DNA from: Nymphaea colorata
Lineage: Eukaryota; Streptophyta; Magnoliopsida; Nymphaeales; Nymphaeaceae
Length of the DNA stretch: 64,000 nucleotides
Assembly: GCF_008831285.2 (NCBI RefSeq)
Contig: NC_045148.1
Coordinates: 11,326,183 to 11,390,182, forward strand
Direction: 5' to 3'
Position numbers and translations under genes: made by a program. Below are positions 50,901-62,984 of the stretch, piece after piece. Below the pieces are notes generated by a model, which saw only the letters and a program-made list of their open reading frames with translations, had not been told where the DNA came from and made no database searches. The stretch's first letter is position 1. The number at the start of each line of letters is the position of its first letter.

Positions 50901-53900
50901 ATGTCTGAATCAAAGTAGATGGATGTCTATGTATCTTTTGTTTTGCTTCTGCATTTTTCCCTGCAAGTCCTTTCTTTGAATCTGCATGAAGGCTTTCAAG
51001 TCCTTTCTTTGGCATTGCATAAATGCTTCACTTATCTTGGATAAAATGTGGAAACCCATGGGCATCACCAAGTCCATTAGATTTCATGAGTTAACCACCT
51101 TTGGGTATGCATCTCCTTGTGAAACAAAAGTCAGGTGGACTTCCTGATGGCTGGGGACCTGAAGTTTTCAACAGGAGGCTTTTCTCTGTTTATCTAAATT
51201 CAAAACAGAAGATTTTTTATTGTCTGATTTGCAGTGATTTATATTGTACGGGAAGAAGGAAGTAATCTAACTTCCTTTCTGGAAGACTGCATTCATTATT
51301 TTGTTAAACTGTCGTAGGTCACCTTAATCTATGATTTGTGACATAGGCAAGGTTCAGGTTGAATCCAATATGGAAAAATGTTAAATCAACACAAAAAATT
51401 GGTTGAGATTTCTTTTTTTCTTTTATATAACCATTTTTTCCATAGTAAAATGATTTTGTTTTGCTGGCAGGAATTAAAGCATCAAGTCGAATTGATTCGT
51501 CAAGTTGCCGAAAATTTGTTTGCAGCGACAGGCACTTCCCTAAGTTATAAAGTTGGAACTATGATCGAGATCCCCAGGGCGGCACTTGTTGCAAATGAGG
51601 TGAAATATACAATCTCTGTTTATCCTTTAATGGGGTTAGATAAGAAAATCTTCGTCACAAGTAATATTGCCACTGGTAGAAGGTGAAAAGTATTTCTTGC
51701 AGCAGCAGTTATGAAGGTTGCAATGCGGTAATCTCAGATAGCTTGGTTTTGAGAACGCAAAAAGGGTGCACAGTCACTCATACACATACTTTTCAGTTAT
51801 AATTGGGTTTCTTATTTGGCAAAAGAAAAAGGAAAACTAGAGATAACTAAGTTTAGGCCCATAGTTATTGAACCTGTACTTGACAAATCCGACTACCAAC
51901 CTTTTAATCCTAAGTAGATGTAATTTCAATGATTAGGATCCCAGACCTATCCAGGTTATAGTCCCATCTCCTGAAGCAGACTGGTACCTCTCAGCTCAAA
52001 CCATCAATCAAGAACAGAAATGACGAGGGAGAAGAATATGAAGGGGAAGGGAAGTTCCCTTCCCCTTTCTGGTTATAAAGTCTTGGTCAACTTATGACCA
52101 GGACTGTATTGAACATATATTATATCGACTGCATCCAAAGTACATTTAGCTTGCAACACTTCGTTCTTTCATGTCTCTATTGTTGCATTGGACCTGCTCC
52201 TGCATCATGATGCACAGAAGCAGCTGCATTTGGGAGCATTTATACATCACACTAGAAATTTCAATGAATGACATCCAATATGGGGCATGACATTGGAAGT
52301 TGCAAAATGGTGGCTTGCAAATTTTGCAAAATGGTGACTTGCAAATTTTGAAAAATGCTTGACTACTGATTACAAACTAAAAATCTAAGAATGAGAAATA
52401 TATATAGTTGAAAGATAATAATTAGTACGTGCTATGTGCTTATCCCATGCCACTTTCGTTTTGAGATAATAAATTAGTTATAATTCTACCAGGATACAAG
52501 CTGCTGTTTTCTTTTACTAGCCATACATTCAAACTCCAAGGTTATGAAACGTGATATGAGTTTTGTATGCCATAAATGTTGGACTTGTTCTCAAACACTG
52601 AAAGCAGCTCATTCTGAATTTTATCACTATGATAAAAGAAAACTAATGCAGTAGTGACTATGGTGAACTTTTATGGAACTGTATTGCAAATGAAAACGAA
52701 AACCATGTGTTAATAATTTGATTGATTGGAAAGACTTGTTTTTGAACTGACAACTTGGTATACATTTAACTTTTCTCAGATTGCGGAGCATGCAGAGTTC
52801 TTCTCATTTGGGACTAATGACCTTACCCAAATGACATTTGGTTATAGCAGAGATGATGTGGGAAAGTTTCTTCCAACATACCTAGCAAATGGACTTCTCC
52901 AAAATGACCCTTTTCAAGTAAGTTCTTTATATGTTTCTCGTATATCCTGCTTTCCTTGTTGTCAATATACTAGAAGTCCTGTTGGTTCTGCTTTGCCTCC
53001 CAAATGACATGCTTAATTGAAATTTGTTTGTAAAGATGCACAAGTGGAGGATATAATTTGATTTTCTGTCGTTACTGGTAGAGTTACTTTAGCATACATG
53101 TTGGGTCATGATCCACTAGTTCGTTGAAACATTTGATCCACATATTTGCATCAGAGGGTTTCAAGTCCATGACCTTGGTGGCTATGATTTCTAACCACAA
53201 TTTTGCAGACACTTTTCTTAAGGGACATTATGTATGGAGCTATTGTTCTCTTGTTGCCATAATTGACTGGCTTGGCCTGTAATCAAGGTGAGGGATACAA
53301 GGGCTGGAATACGTCTGACTAATTTGTCTTGGCCAAAAAGCCCCTCTTAACTTTATAAAAGTTGGAACCTCCTGGTTAAGGTTCTCAGGTTGGTTCAAAC
53401 TAACAACTAACAAGTGTTATAATTATATCCACCATATCTTAACCTGGCACTTGGGAGAAATAATCAAATATTCTGTGACTTTCACGAGACAGTTTATAGC
53501 AACATCACTATGATGGATATTTTTGTAGCAATATCATCATGATCCGTCAGGATACTTTGATAATATCACTATATTTTTTTTACTAAATATATTTTTTTTT
53601 TACTTCTTTAATCTTTTTACTTGGCTTAACAATTTAAGATAGGATTGGGCGCTTCTTTCTAATATCTATATGTTTCTCATTTTTTCTTGTCTCTTGTACT
53701 TCTTTGATTGTTTATTTGTCTGGTTTCTTCAAGAAAATGACTAATTTACAAATCTATATTATTCAATTTTTTTCATTGTAAGATATATCCAAATTGTATG
53801 TTTGTTATATAGCAAAGTAGCACTCTGAACTAAAGATGTACGGGACTAGAGATATTATTAACTAGCGCATAAGCATCCTAGTATGTAGCCTATCTTCTTC

Positions 53901-54461
53901 CAGTGATTAGATGGTGAGAGTACTTTCTGGGTTATCTTGCCCAACATCAAGCATCTTACAACTGATTTTCCTAATGTGACCCAGTTCACTGGCATTCTAT
54001 TTGTCTTCATTGCCTTTCTTTGGGTCCTTTTTCTTGTTCTAAAGCTGCTTCAATTTTTCAGGTGCTTGATCAAAAAGGAGTTGGTGAGTTGATTAAAATT
54101 GCTGTAGAGAGGGGTCGTTCAGCTAGGCCTGATTTGAAGGTGAGCCAAACTCCCAGAGTTACTATTCTTCTTTAACATCTGGACAAGTTTTACACATTCA
54201 TTTGCTTTCTGATGAAACAGTTGGGCATATGTGGAGAACATGGCGGTGAGCCCTCATCTGTGGCATTTTTTGCGGAGGCAGGATTAGACTATGTATCATG
54301 CTCACCATTCCGGTACTCATTCATTACCCTTTCTCTTTTATTTCTTGAATACATGCTTGTTCTACTAATATTTTTATACTCTCCTCACTATTAATTTATG
54401 CTCATTCTTGTTTTGCAGGGTTCCGATTGCAAGGCTAGCTGCAGCTCAGGTTGCCATTTGA
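38372..54461 (+). CDS. PPDK: Pyruvate, phosphate dikinase, chloroplast-type
   Basis: Interconverts pyruvate, ATP and phosphate with phosphoenolpyruvate, AMP and pyrophosphate. Exons: 38372-38641, 38719-38775, 39320-39553, 40240-40377, 40553-40715, 41846-42081, 42419-42547, 43176-43355, 44323-44460, 45041-45205, 47149-47310, 47693-47782, 48882-49020, 49156-49333, 50585-50714, 51471-51599, 52780-52917, 54062-54139, 54221-54312, 54419-54461. All join in frame to 962 residues, the family length. The first 90 residues form a Ser/Thr-rich, probably chloroplast, transit region. The mature enzyme begins [13 protein letters not shown], then the nucleotide-binding [30 protein letters not shown] holds the phosphohistidine (His544) and the regulatory Thr542 targeted by PPDK regulatory protein. 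The PEP/pyruvate barrel carries [39 protein letters not shown] and catalytic Cys922 in [12 protein letters not shown]. All key residues are present, so activity is expected. C4 function cannot be inferred. Confidence 0.97.
40761..40828. repeat. (TTATTG/TTA)n microsatellite in a PPDK intron
   Basis: Imperfect TTA and TTG triplets repeat just after the donor of exon 40553-40715. Confidence 0.9.
44621..44853 (+). repeat. 116-bp tandem duplication in a PPDK intron
   Basis: Two copies, starting TTGCATGGCAGTCAGATGAC at 44621 and 44737, differ at only a few positions. They lie in the intron between exons 44323-44460 and 45041-45205 and contain no coding sequence. Confidence 0.92.
47890..47940. repeat. 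(TA)n(GA)n microsatellite in a PPDK intron
   Basis: TA repeats from about 47890 pass into GA repeats ending at 47940, about 110 bp after exon 47693-47782. Confidence 0.95.
52041..52067. repeat. Perfect 13-bp-arm palindrome in a PPDK intron
   Basis: AAGGGGAAGGGAA and its exact complement TTCCCTTCCCCTT are separated by a single G. A second small inverted repeat (GGTCA...TGACC) follows about 20 bp on. It may be part of a decayed transposable element. Confidence 0.85.
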
Positions 54462-56448
54462 TATAATGTAAATATAATAAATGTTCTGTTTCAAATAACA
54501 AAATGACATTGGCTGGGTTGATGCTCAGTGATGTTGTGTTTCCATGGTTGATGATGAATTACTTTGGTGCATCACACCTTGTGATAAAGTATCTTATTTC
54601 CTGATCATTGTCCTTTATATTGGGATGCGAGAACAGTTGTCCTTTATATGTTGGATAAGGAAAAACTGTTTATCATCGGAAAATACTGTTGGATGGCAAA
54701 TTCAATGCAAATAGATTTGGAATGTTCTTGCATAGATGATGGACCTTTTAAATAGAGAACAGTCCCCTTACATTGTTGGCAATGTGTCTATCTTTTCGCT
54801 ATGAGAGAAGCAGCTACCCACTATGCATCTCTCATTTCATCCAGATGGTGTGAATTTACGGATGCCATTCCAATGGAAAATCATACATTTTAAAATATCA
54901 AGAGATCTTGCCTCAGCAAGGAATCTTCATCACTGTGTGTTGTGTGTAAGGGGGAGAGAAGACGCTTGAGGAGATCAGATCCGATCTAGTCTGAATACCC
55001 CTCATCACACGAATGAGGACAACACAACACAATCTAATTAAGGACCATAAATCAGATCTTTCATCCACATAAAATTAAGAAAGTGTAGATGTCCAAGCCA
55101 GCTTTATGTCTGTGTTAAGGTGTTTAGTTTGGTAAACTTTGGACTCCTTTGTGTGAGGCTCCTTTCTGCACATCTTGGCTAAAGTTATCACACATGGCGA
55201 TTCTGTATTTCGGCACTCGAGTTCCCATACTTGAATGGACGTCCTTGGACCCAACATCCAGTACAGTTGACATATAATAGCAAATGCCTTTCCCTGTGCA
55301 ATCGAACTAGAAGAGCTCCGTTAGCTCAGCATGAACAATATTTCTTCGGTTCAACTCAGCTTATACAAGCTCAGCTACGAACTAATATATTTTTAAATAT
55401 ACTAAATTACAGTAATTTCTATGACTGGCTAAGCTTATGTCATATGTACATATGTGGCCTCTGGCCTGTGCTTCTATCGTCGATTTTTTTATATTTACTT
55501 GTTTAGTTGACAGAAAAAAGAATTTGGACCATGTGGCACTTGTTTATGCATTCCTGAAACGTTTATAATATAATAGATTTAGAACAACTTGATTACCATG
55601 TTGAGACTCCAACTTAGGACATCATCGCTTGCCTAATTAAGCCTTGTTTCGGTTTATACGGCATGCCGACTCGATAGAGTGCTTCTTGCTCAAATTCTAC
55701 CTTGATTTTGTTTTATACAGTACGACAAGTGACACATGAAAACCAGGTGTTCCATCTCAACTTATTAACATGAAGACTCTCACTTTCCCTTACCTTGAGG
55801 GTTCATGGCTGTGTTAGGACGTGGGTGAAGTCAATATATCTTCAAGCTCAACTTATTAAGCCAAACTAGTATGCCTGTTTGGCTTGAATTCTGCAAACTA
55901 ATTGGATTTTATAATAGGCTTTTGTGGCTGATTTAAGGTGCCATGTGTTAGCTATTAACTATGTTTTTAAAATACTTTTTAAAAATTTCATTTGTACACA
56001 TTTTATTTATTTTTTCAGTAAACTGTTTTTTAATACTTGTAATCAATTCACGAAATTGGCAGCCCTGCTGATTCAATTTACAAACCGATTTTTGCAACAC
56101 TGCATAAGCATAGGCTAGGCTTGCGCAATTCCATTACCTTAAGTGCTTCACATTAATGATTAAACAAGTGAGGTTCCGGATTTACATTATTTTTTTCCTA
56201 ATCTGAATGGTTCATATAAGCAAGCAAACACCCCTCAATGTCAGTCCCATGCTTAGCCTCTAGCAGAAAATCAATGAAGACCTGGTTACTTGTCCAATAG
56301 ATCAAAGGTCTGCTTCATTAAGATTTGGATCCAGTTTAGAGCAGCCACAATCCGGTCCATAGTTGTCCCCCAAATTGGCATAGCCTGCTTAGGTATTTCA
56401 GCAGTGCTGTTGGAACGCCCTGAAGAATCCTCAGAGTCCCCGCCGTCC
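54462..56448. other. Intergenic region between PPDK and the PRCC-like gene
   Basis: It should hold the PPDK 3' UTR and the PRCC promoter. The sequence is AT-rich without recognisable coding segments or repeats of note. Confidence 0.5.
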
Positions 56449-58837
56449 ATGGATTCGTTGTTGGCCAACTATGCTTCTTCGGATGATGAAGATGAACAGC
56501 CGGAGGGAGGAACCTTAAGACCTTCCTTTCGTCCTCCCAATTCTGCACCACCTCCCCTGCCGGAACCCTTCTCTGCAAGCAATAGGGGCCAATCTGAATC
56601 AAAGGCCAGTCCCTTTGGTTCCCTTCCCCTCCCAAAGCTTCCTCTTCCCTCTTCACGTCCCTTCCCCCTCCCAAGTCTTCTTCGTCTCTCTTCACCTCTT
56701 TTCCTCCTCCCAAGACAAGCTCATCCCTTCCTCCTCCCAAGTCTTCTTCGTCTCTCTTCACCTCTCTCCCGCCTCCCAAGACAAGCAAGAGCTCTTCTTC
56801 GGGCCCTGCCCCCAAGAAGGTGATCCAGTTCAGGCCTCCCATTGACCCCGATTTGTTGAAACGAGGATTTGACGACGATGACGACGACGACGAAGATGAG
56901 CGACAATCGAAGATACCCAGAAAAAAAGAGGCGGATTCGAGCTCAAATATATCTTCTTTCTCGAACCTCAGCGCGCTTCTTCCCCCACCCAAGCAGTCCC
57001 TCGGGACGTCTTCATTTTCACGAAGATCAGTTATAGAAACCGACCGCAGTGAGGATCGAGTCGAGGAGAGGGCTTCTTCGAATGCGGAGGCTTCTTTGAA
57101 TGGGGACGTTCCCTTGCAGGATTCATATCCGGAACATGGGGTTGAGTACCCTAATTGGGGTTATGGCGGTGATGCCTGCGGGATGGATGGTGATGCTGGC
57201 GGGATGAGTGGCGATGTATCGCAGTACCAGGGGAATTATGGAGAGTATGGTACTCAGCAGTACTGGGACGGTAACAGTGGGTACGGGAATTGGGCTGACG
57301 GGTCTTCATCCATAGGAGATCAATCGGAATCCTTGGTTGCGAGTATCAATGAGATGGAGAGAAAGAGAGGAAGGAATGAGATCCCCGCCAACGTAATTGA
57401 GGTGAAACAGGACCAATTGATGAGTAACAGGCCTAGACAGGACCAGGTCAAATTGACGGGGATTGCTTTCGGGCCCAGTCATCAGGTTTGCTTCCAGCTT
57501 CTGGTTCTATTTCTGTTCTATTATACGCCATTATGTAGAAACTCAGCGTTCATTCAAGAGTTAGTTTCTCTTTTTTTGGGGTGCTGTCAGTGTAATCGAT
57601 CATAGTGGAAGATGATGAGCATGTTTGGTGATACAATTGATTATATGTGGCGAGAAACACCCAGAAAGTTTTGGACTTTTAGGCCATGTTTGTCTCCATT
57701 TCTTCCATATTGTATTCGTACCTTTTTTGTCATATTTCTTAATCATTGAATTGGTAAGTACGTAGCTACACGAATTTGCCTGGAGAAATTCTGTAAGGGG
57801 AATACTATGAATAGTAGTACTAATGAGAAGATGGAGGATACATCTTGTATAAATGAGCCCAGACATTTCTGGTACCGCAATTTGCTAGGATATCGGCCTA
57901 TATAACCATTTTGGCTTCTTTATGCACGATAGAATCAGAATTCCCAGTTGGATGAGTTTGTTTCATCTTATGGGGTATCTTGTAGGAGAGCTTGTCTAAT
58001 CATTATACTTCACCTGTGACTGCCATCTCTTAGCTAGAAGCATTTTTACAAGTCATTATTCACTTGAATGGGAAACTGTACCATGCCTATTAGCAGGTTC
58101 GTAGGTAATTCTACCTTAAATTTGAGAAAATAATTTAAATAACGATTGGCTTCAAGTATATCAAAATGAGCACAGATGAACTAAACACACGCAAGCTAGG
58201 TTCTCGATTGGTTCAGACTTTCTAGTCACAACCGGTCGGGTCCTAACAATTGGTATCAGAGTCGCCTTGAGGAGAATCCGGACTTCGCAAGCACTTGGAC
58301 CTTGAAGATTCGGCATGCCAGATTGCCAGGACTACACTTATCGATCAGTTTGTCTTTTTCTTCTTAGAAATAATCTTTTCTCTATAACCACTTACTTTTG
58401 AATGTTGTTTCACCATAATTAGTTGCTTGCAAGTCTCTTGCGCTGAGAAACCTGATCTTGCTCATGTTCTATGCAAATTGCCTGAGAATATCGATAAATG
58501 ATCCTATCTTCTAGTGTCTTCCCTAAGTTTAGAGTTGCTGATGTACTTCGAAGTGGATAAGTATCGATAAAAATGACTTATAAAGAGAATCAGTATTTTA
58601 CCTTTTGCATGTCAGCAAGAAGTTTGTGAATTGTGAAGCGTTATTGTCTTCTTCAACTAAATGCTCTTCTGCCTGCAGCCTGTCTCTACAGGTTTGAAGC
58701 CTTCGAAATTGCATAGGAGGAAACACCAAATACAGTCACTGTACTACGATATGAAGCAGAAAGAGACGGAACTTGCAGAACGGCGAGCCAAGGGTCTTCT
58801 TACTAAAGCACAAACACAGGCCAAATATGGGTGGTGA
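56449..58837 (+). CDS. PRCC-like proline-rich nuclear protein (one apparent frameshift)
   Basis: Exon 1 (56449-57485) begins MDSLLANYASSDDEDEQ, continues through a proline-rich segment with three SSSSLFTSLPPPK-like repeats (about 56640-56780), then VIQFRPPIDPDLLKRGF, an Asp-rich tract, a Gly/Tyr-rich region and LTGIAFGPSHQ. Exon 2 (58679-58837) encodes LKPSKLHRRKHQIQSLYYDM, a charged helix and the terminal QTQAKYGW. This matches plant homologues of PRCC, a spliceosome-associated nuclear protein named from a human renal carcinoma fusion. As written, the frame shifts by -1 between about 56615 and 56640. One extra C in the run 56626-56629 would reconcile both parts, so the gene is either miscalled or truncated early. 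The conserved C-terminal exon favours a working gene and a base error. The 1.2-kb intron holds an LTR remnant. Confidence 0.85.
58190..58330 (+). mobile_element. LTR-retrotransposon end with tRNA-Met primer-binding site
   Basis: TGGTATCAGAG at 58251-58261 is the standard plant primer-binding site complementary to initiator tRNA-Met. It follows CCTAACAAT, where TAACA is a plausible LTR 3' end. The upstream LTR should extend toward 57.6 kb, but I could not fix its start, and no gag or pol sequence follows. It lies inside the PRCC intron, in gene orientation. Confidence 0.6.
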
Positions 58838-60199
58838 GAAGGTTGTATGATTACATTAGTTTCTTGCGAGGGAAAAATCCGTTTGGGCGTGTATGATATG
58901 CTGAAAAGAAGACTGGTTCCCTGCAAAATGAATTCCTGAATGTCTTAATGGTTGTAATCGTTTTGGTTTTAAAACTTGCTGGATTTCCGTCAATTCAAGT
59001 CGGGAACAAAAAATTGGAAATCAGTTTGGTTTCAAGGCAAAATTTTCATTGTATATTACTTTGCAATATGGTTGAGATAAGAGGTCCAGACTTTCCAGAA
59101 GTGGTCTGACTTTTGAGGAAGGGTACAATAAGGTAGCATTTGAGTTTTGACTTGGTAATAGCGTCGGCAACGTGTTTGCTCGTGGTAGTGATTGAACAAG
59201 TATGGTCATTATAGCAGGTGAACAAACTCTGCAGCTTATTATATTAATGTTGGGTGCCCTCTGCAAAAAACAGTTCGAAGAGGGTAACAGTTCCTGAAAA
59301 TTGTGTTGAATGGCGTGTTAAGCTTAGACCGTTCACAAGGACTTCGTTCACCTAGCTAGACAGTTGACTTGAGGTAACGAAAATTAGGAGCCTTTCTTTA
59401 ACAGTCTTAGCCAGCCTTCAGCCACAAGCACTGTTGTCATTTTTAGTCTTTCTTTTATCTCATTCAAAATTCCATCCATTTGAAGTCGAATTTACTTGAG
59501 CTGATTTCTTGTTTACATCTTGAGATCAAAGTTGCAACAGGTCCATATTGAATATGTATAAATCATGTGCTTTCAGATAGTTTATTTCTTAGACGTTCTG
59601 CTTACCTCATAGGAATTCCAGCATGTGATACCCCTTAAATAGTTGTATGTTTTCTTTGTTTGGTCCTTTTAAAACTCGATCTCTACAATATATCGAGTAA
59701 AGAATGCTACACATATCCTGTGTGTGTGTTTGTACATATTACAGAATTCATCAAAGAAAGATCGAGCCGAACAAGGAGTTGCTGAGTGGACTCTATTGGA
59801 CATCAAGTAAGCATTGAGTGAATATATACTTGGAATATGATCTGGACTATAAGTACCAAGATTTCGCTGGCTTGATGTTCAGGCCTGATGCTGACAATCA
59901 GTTATGGCTTGGACCGGATCGACTCCAACCCCGATCCCTCCAATTTCCATGAAATCGTGCTTCTTTTATAGTTCAACTTCCTTCCATGTTAGAACCGGAT
60001 CACGTATCTGCTACTCAAATTCGTCTGGCCTCCTCTTCCAGTGCAGAACTCGGTGATAACTCCCGTGCATTTGTGATAGAGCTGTGGAGTAGTTCCCCGT
60101 CGACCCCCTTCTGTTTGGCACCACTCTTGTATTAAGAGGGCATCTCCCAATTATCATCAAAGTTTCAGGTGTTGGAAGACGTTAAACTCAATTAGGGAG
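58838..60199. other. Intergenic region after the PRCC-like gene
   Basis: It holds the PRCC 3' UTR and then ordinary AT-rich DNA. No gene or notable repeat was recognised. Confidence 0.5.
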
Positions 60200-61060
60200 T
60201 GTCCTCAGCTTCCGGCACAAACAATATGGTCCTCCGATATCCGAGCCTTGTCATGTCGAGCACTGTAGAAGCTTCTCTGCTAGTGCGAGCTCGAGATCAG
60301 GGACGGGTGACCGCAGATAGGTTGGAGAGTTTTGACATTTTGAGTCGCAGGTGGGGCAAAGCCACGAGGTGTGGACAATCAACAAATGCGCAAAGATCAA
60401 GTGCTTCCATATTTCCAATGGCGGGGAACAGCTCTCGATTTCCAAAGCTCTGAGATTCTTCATCCCATGCATTCTCTGCTGCAAAGCTTCTTCTCTGAAG
60501 TGCATAAATGATGTGTCTCAGATTGTCAGTTGCTCCATTGCCAGGCAATTTGGTGGAATGCTTAGATTCGAGCAGTTTAACTACTCATGTGAAAGGGTTT
60601 CAAGCGGAGCAATACTATTTCCAGTGATGGGCAGTTCGATAAACTCATGAAACTCGAACATCCCTTAAAATCCGTCCTTTTCAAAGCTCAAGCGTCAACT
60701 TTTCTCCTCCCCCCAATGATGGACAGTCGGGCGTGTACGCTAAAATTTGGGCAGTAATTTATTCTCAGCTTCTTCAGAAGCGGAAGCGTAGTCCTCTAAC
60801 AATTCCTTTCTGCTCGATCTGCCCTCCCAACTTGTCGTCTTTACTCTCATTCAATTCTTTGATCGTCGGGAAATAGTGGGAATACCTTCACTTGGGGACT
60901 CTGAGATATCCAGCCAATATTTCCGACATGGCATAGCTGATCTTTCCTGCATCAAGCCCACTCCTCCAAGCTGTGCATATGTAACAACTTCAATGCCTCA
61001 TTCAAGGAGTGCAGCTTCATTACCAAAACAGCGGTAAAACCTAAGCTCTATGTGACTCTA
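60200..61060 (-). pseudogene. Decayed NLR (NBS-LRR) leucine-rich-repeat relic
   Basis: Minus-strand blocks resemble the LRR tail of plant disease-resistance NLR proteins. MHSLEEW, then after stops and frame changes QVKVFPLFP (about 61030-60850), is followed by FKGCSSFMSLSNCPSLE (about 60665-60620) and GMKNLRALEIESC with CPHLVALPHL (about 60470-60330). Frames change between blocks and several stops intervene. No NB-ARC motif (P-loop, GLPL, MHD) was found in the window. It is best read as a truncated, non-functional remnant. The exact limits are uncertain, and the sequence up to about 61.4 kb may belong to it. Confidence 0.5.
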
Positions 61061-61763
61061 ACTTTAGTGCAGACGACCTGAAACACCTAAATAGATCGTC
61101 CAAGTGGCCCTTGGGAGTCCTCTCCCTCTCCCTTTCCAGACAGAGGTTGTTCTCACTGGCCTTGGGGCCTTTTTCCGGTCCTTTACCAAAATTAGTTCAA
61201 CCTTAAGACGGGGACAGTTTCTTTAGTCCGATCAAGTCCTCTTCCTTTTCATTCATTCTTTGCTTAAAAACCGCCCTAGTATTTTCTCTGACAAAACGGA
61301 GAAACCCCTTTTGAGATTAGCTACGATCTCAAAGATGAGCATTAATTATATTTGTGAATTTCTGATATGAGACTGGCTCTTCTTGACAACATTCAAGTAG
61401 CGGACGTCGGCTTGAGCTTTTCAACGGCCGAGTGTTAAAGAGGCAACAATCATGCAATCCAGCTCCTACTTAACATAGTTGGAAATTAAACGCGCAATGA
61501 CCGCTTTCGTGTTAATTTGTTTTCAAGTTTTAACACTAATCGCCACGACATGGATAACTGATCAGACCAATGACTGTGTCTCAATTTGGTGTGCATGTGT
61601 GCATAAGTCTGTGTACAAACCACATCATTTTGGTAGGAGACAAAAATCAAACCTATTAAAATTAATTATTATTTTTTTGCAATCTAACCTTATAGGCATT
61701 ATCTTAAGAGTGATTTGGTGAGAAACTATATTAAGTTCTAGATACCTAAAATCTTCATTCACT

Positions 61764-61836
<73 letters not shown>

Positions 61837-62719
61837 CAAGAGTATATAATGAGGATAATTCTGTGTTGTCATGTGTTAGACGTTATTAGATAATTATTTT
61901 TTTTAAAAAAAGAATCTGTTGCTAAAGGCACCATTAATCATTGATAAAAAGACCATACATTGTTGGCATGGACATTGTAAACCATCATCGATGCTCATGT
62001 AACAATTGTTTTTCAGTATTAGATTTTCATTTTTTGCTATCCGTCACACAACAACATAAACTCCGAATACAATCACGTTTCTTAATTTATCTTACCGTTT
62101 AGTGCTTTTTTTTTTTTTAAATATTAGGCAATGACCTGTTCCTGAGTTGAAATTCGATCTTCAGACTCATTAAAACCTGAGCCCGGCTCGGCCATTCTGG
62201 GTCAGGTCATGGGCTCTAGATGGAGGTTAAGATCAAAGAAGATTAGATAATTGTTAAAATTGTTAAACGCATTGTCGTGTTAAATATATGTGCAATTTGT
62301 TGCATTTTGTTAAAATTATCAAATCTGAATAAATAATAAGAAACATAGATTGGACTCCTGACCTAAACGTCTAGTGCCTGACAAAATACAGTAGATGCAA
62401 CTCAGCTTATTTGTTGGTTTCTCCTTTTTGCATTACTTCCACAATTTTTCTCAGGATGACAATCAATCACACTTCTACTATAACGACGAAATGGAATGAT
62501 ATATTAAAATAAAAGGCTTTGCAAGCCGATCTTATAACAGAAAAGAGAGATAACAGAGAGCGAGGAATCAGCAGCCAACAGCAAGAGGCGACCTACACAG
62601 AGTGCCTAGTAGATGTCACTCTTTGTGGCAGCCAATTATTCCACTTGCTCTCTGAAAGCCCATCGTCACGGAGTGACCATACCATTTTCAGAAGCATCCA
62701 TCACCATGACAGACAACTA
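61061..62719. other. Intergenic region with a long AT microsatellite
   Basis: It contains a 69-bp AT run at 61767-61835 and a poly-T/A stretch at about 62107-62120. A CCCGGCTCGG/GGGTCAGG stretch near 62175-62215 recalls the GC-rich repeat at 18.45 kb. I saw no gene. Confidence 0.55.
61767..61835. repeat. (AT)n microsatellite, 69 bp
   Basis: An uninterrupted AT dinucleotide run, the longest simple repeat in the window. Confidence 0.98.
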
Positions 62720-62984
62720 CCACACTGTAAATTTCAGGATGCCTGAGAAATAAGATGGGACCTGGTCGCCATATTATTTGGAGTTACCATGACAACACAG
62801 CCATGTTCAATACAGAATTACCACACTCTGAATTTTAGAATGCCTAAGAATAAGATGAAACTTGCTCCCCATATTCTTTGGAGTAACCATTACACGGCAG
62901 CCATGGCCAACACAGAATCACCACACTCTGAATTTTACGATGCCTGAGAATAAGATGAAACTTGGTCCCCATATTCTTTGGAGT
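62720..62984. repeat. 100-bp tandem repeat overlapping the oxidase gene 3' end
   Basis: Copies start with CCACACT at 62720, 62821 and 62921 (third copy partial, to about 62984). Shared blocks are ATGCCTGAGAATAAGATG, CCCCATATTCTTTGGAG and, in the first two, ACACAGCCATG-like sequence. The third copy contains the oxidase stop codon and its last 16-17 codons; the other two lie downstream and still carry recognisable versions of the C-terminal codons. Confidence 0.9.

Noticed and set aside
56336-56992. Minus-strand 218-aa ORF opposite the PRCC-like gene
   Set aside because: It is the antisense shadow of the conserved PRCC coding sequence, with Gly/Glu-rich composition produced by the proline-rich repeats.
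61479-61721. 80-aa plus-strand ORF next to the AT microsatellite
   Set aside because: No family resemblance, no splice context and no conserved motif.
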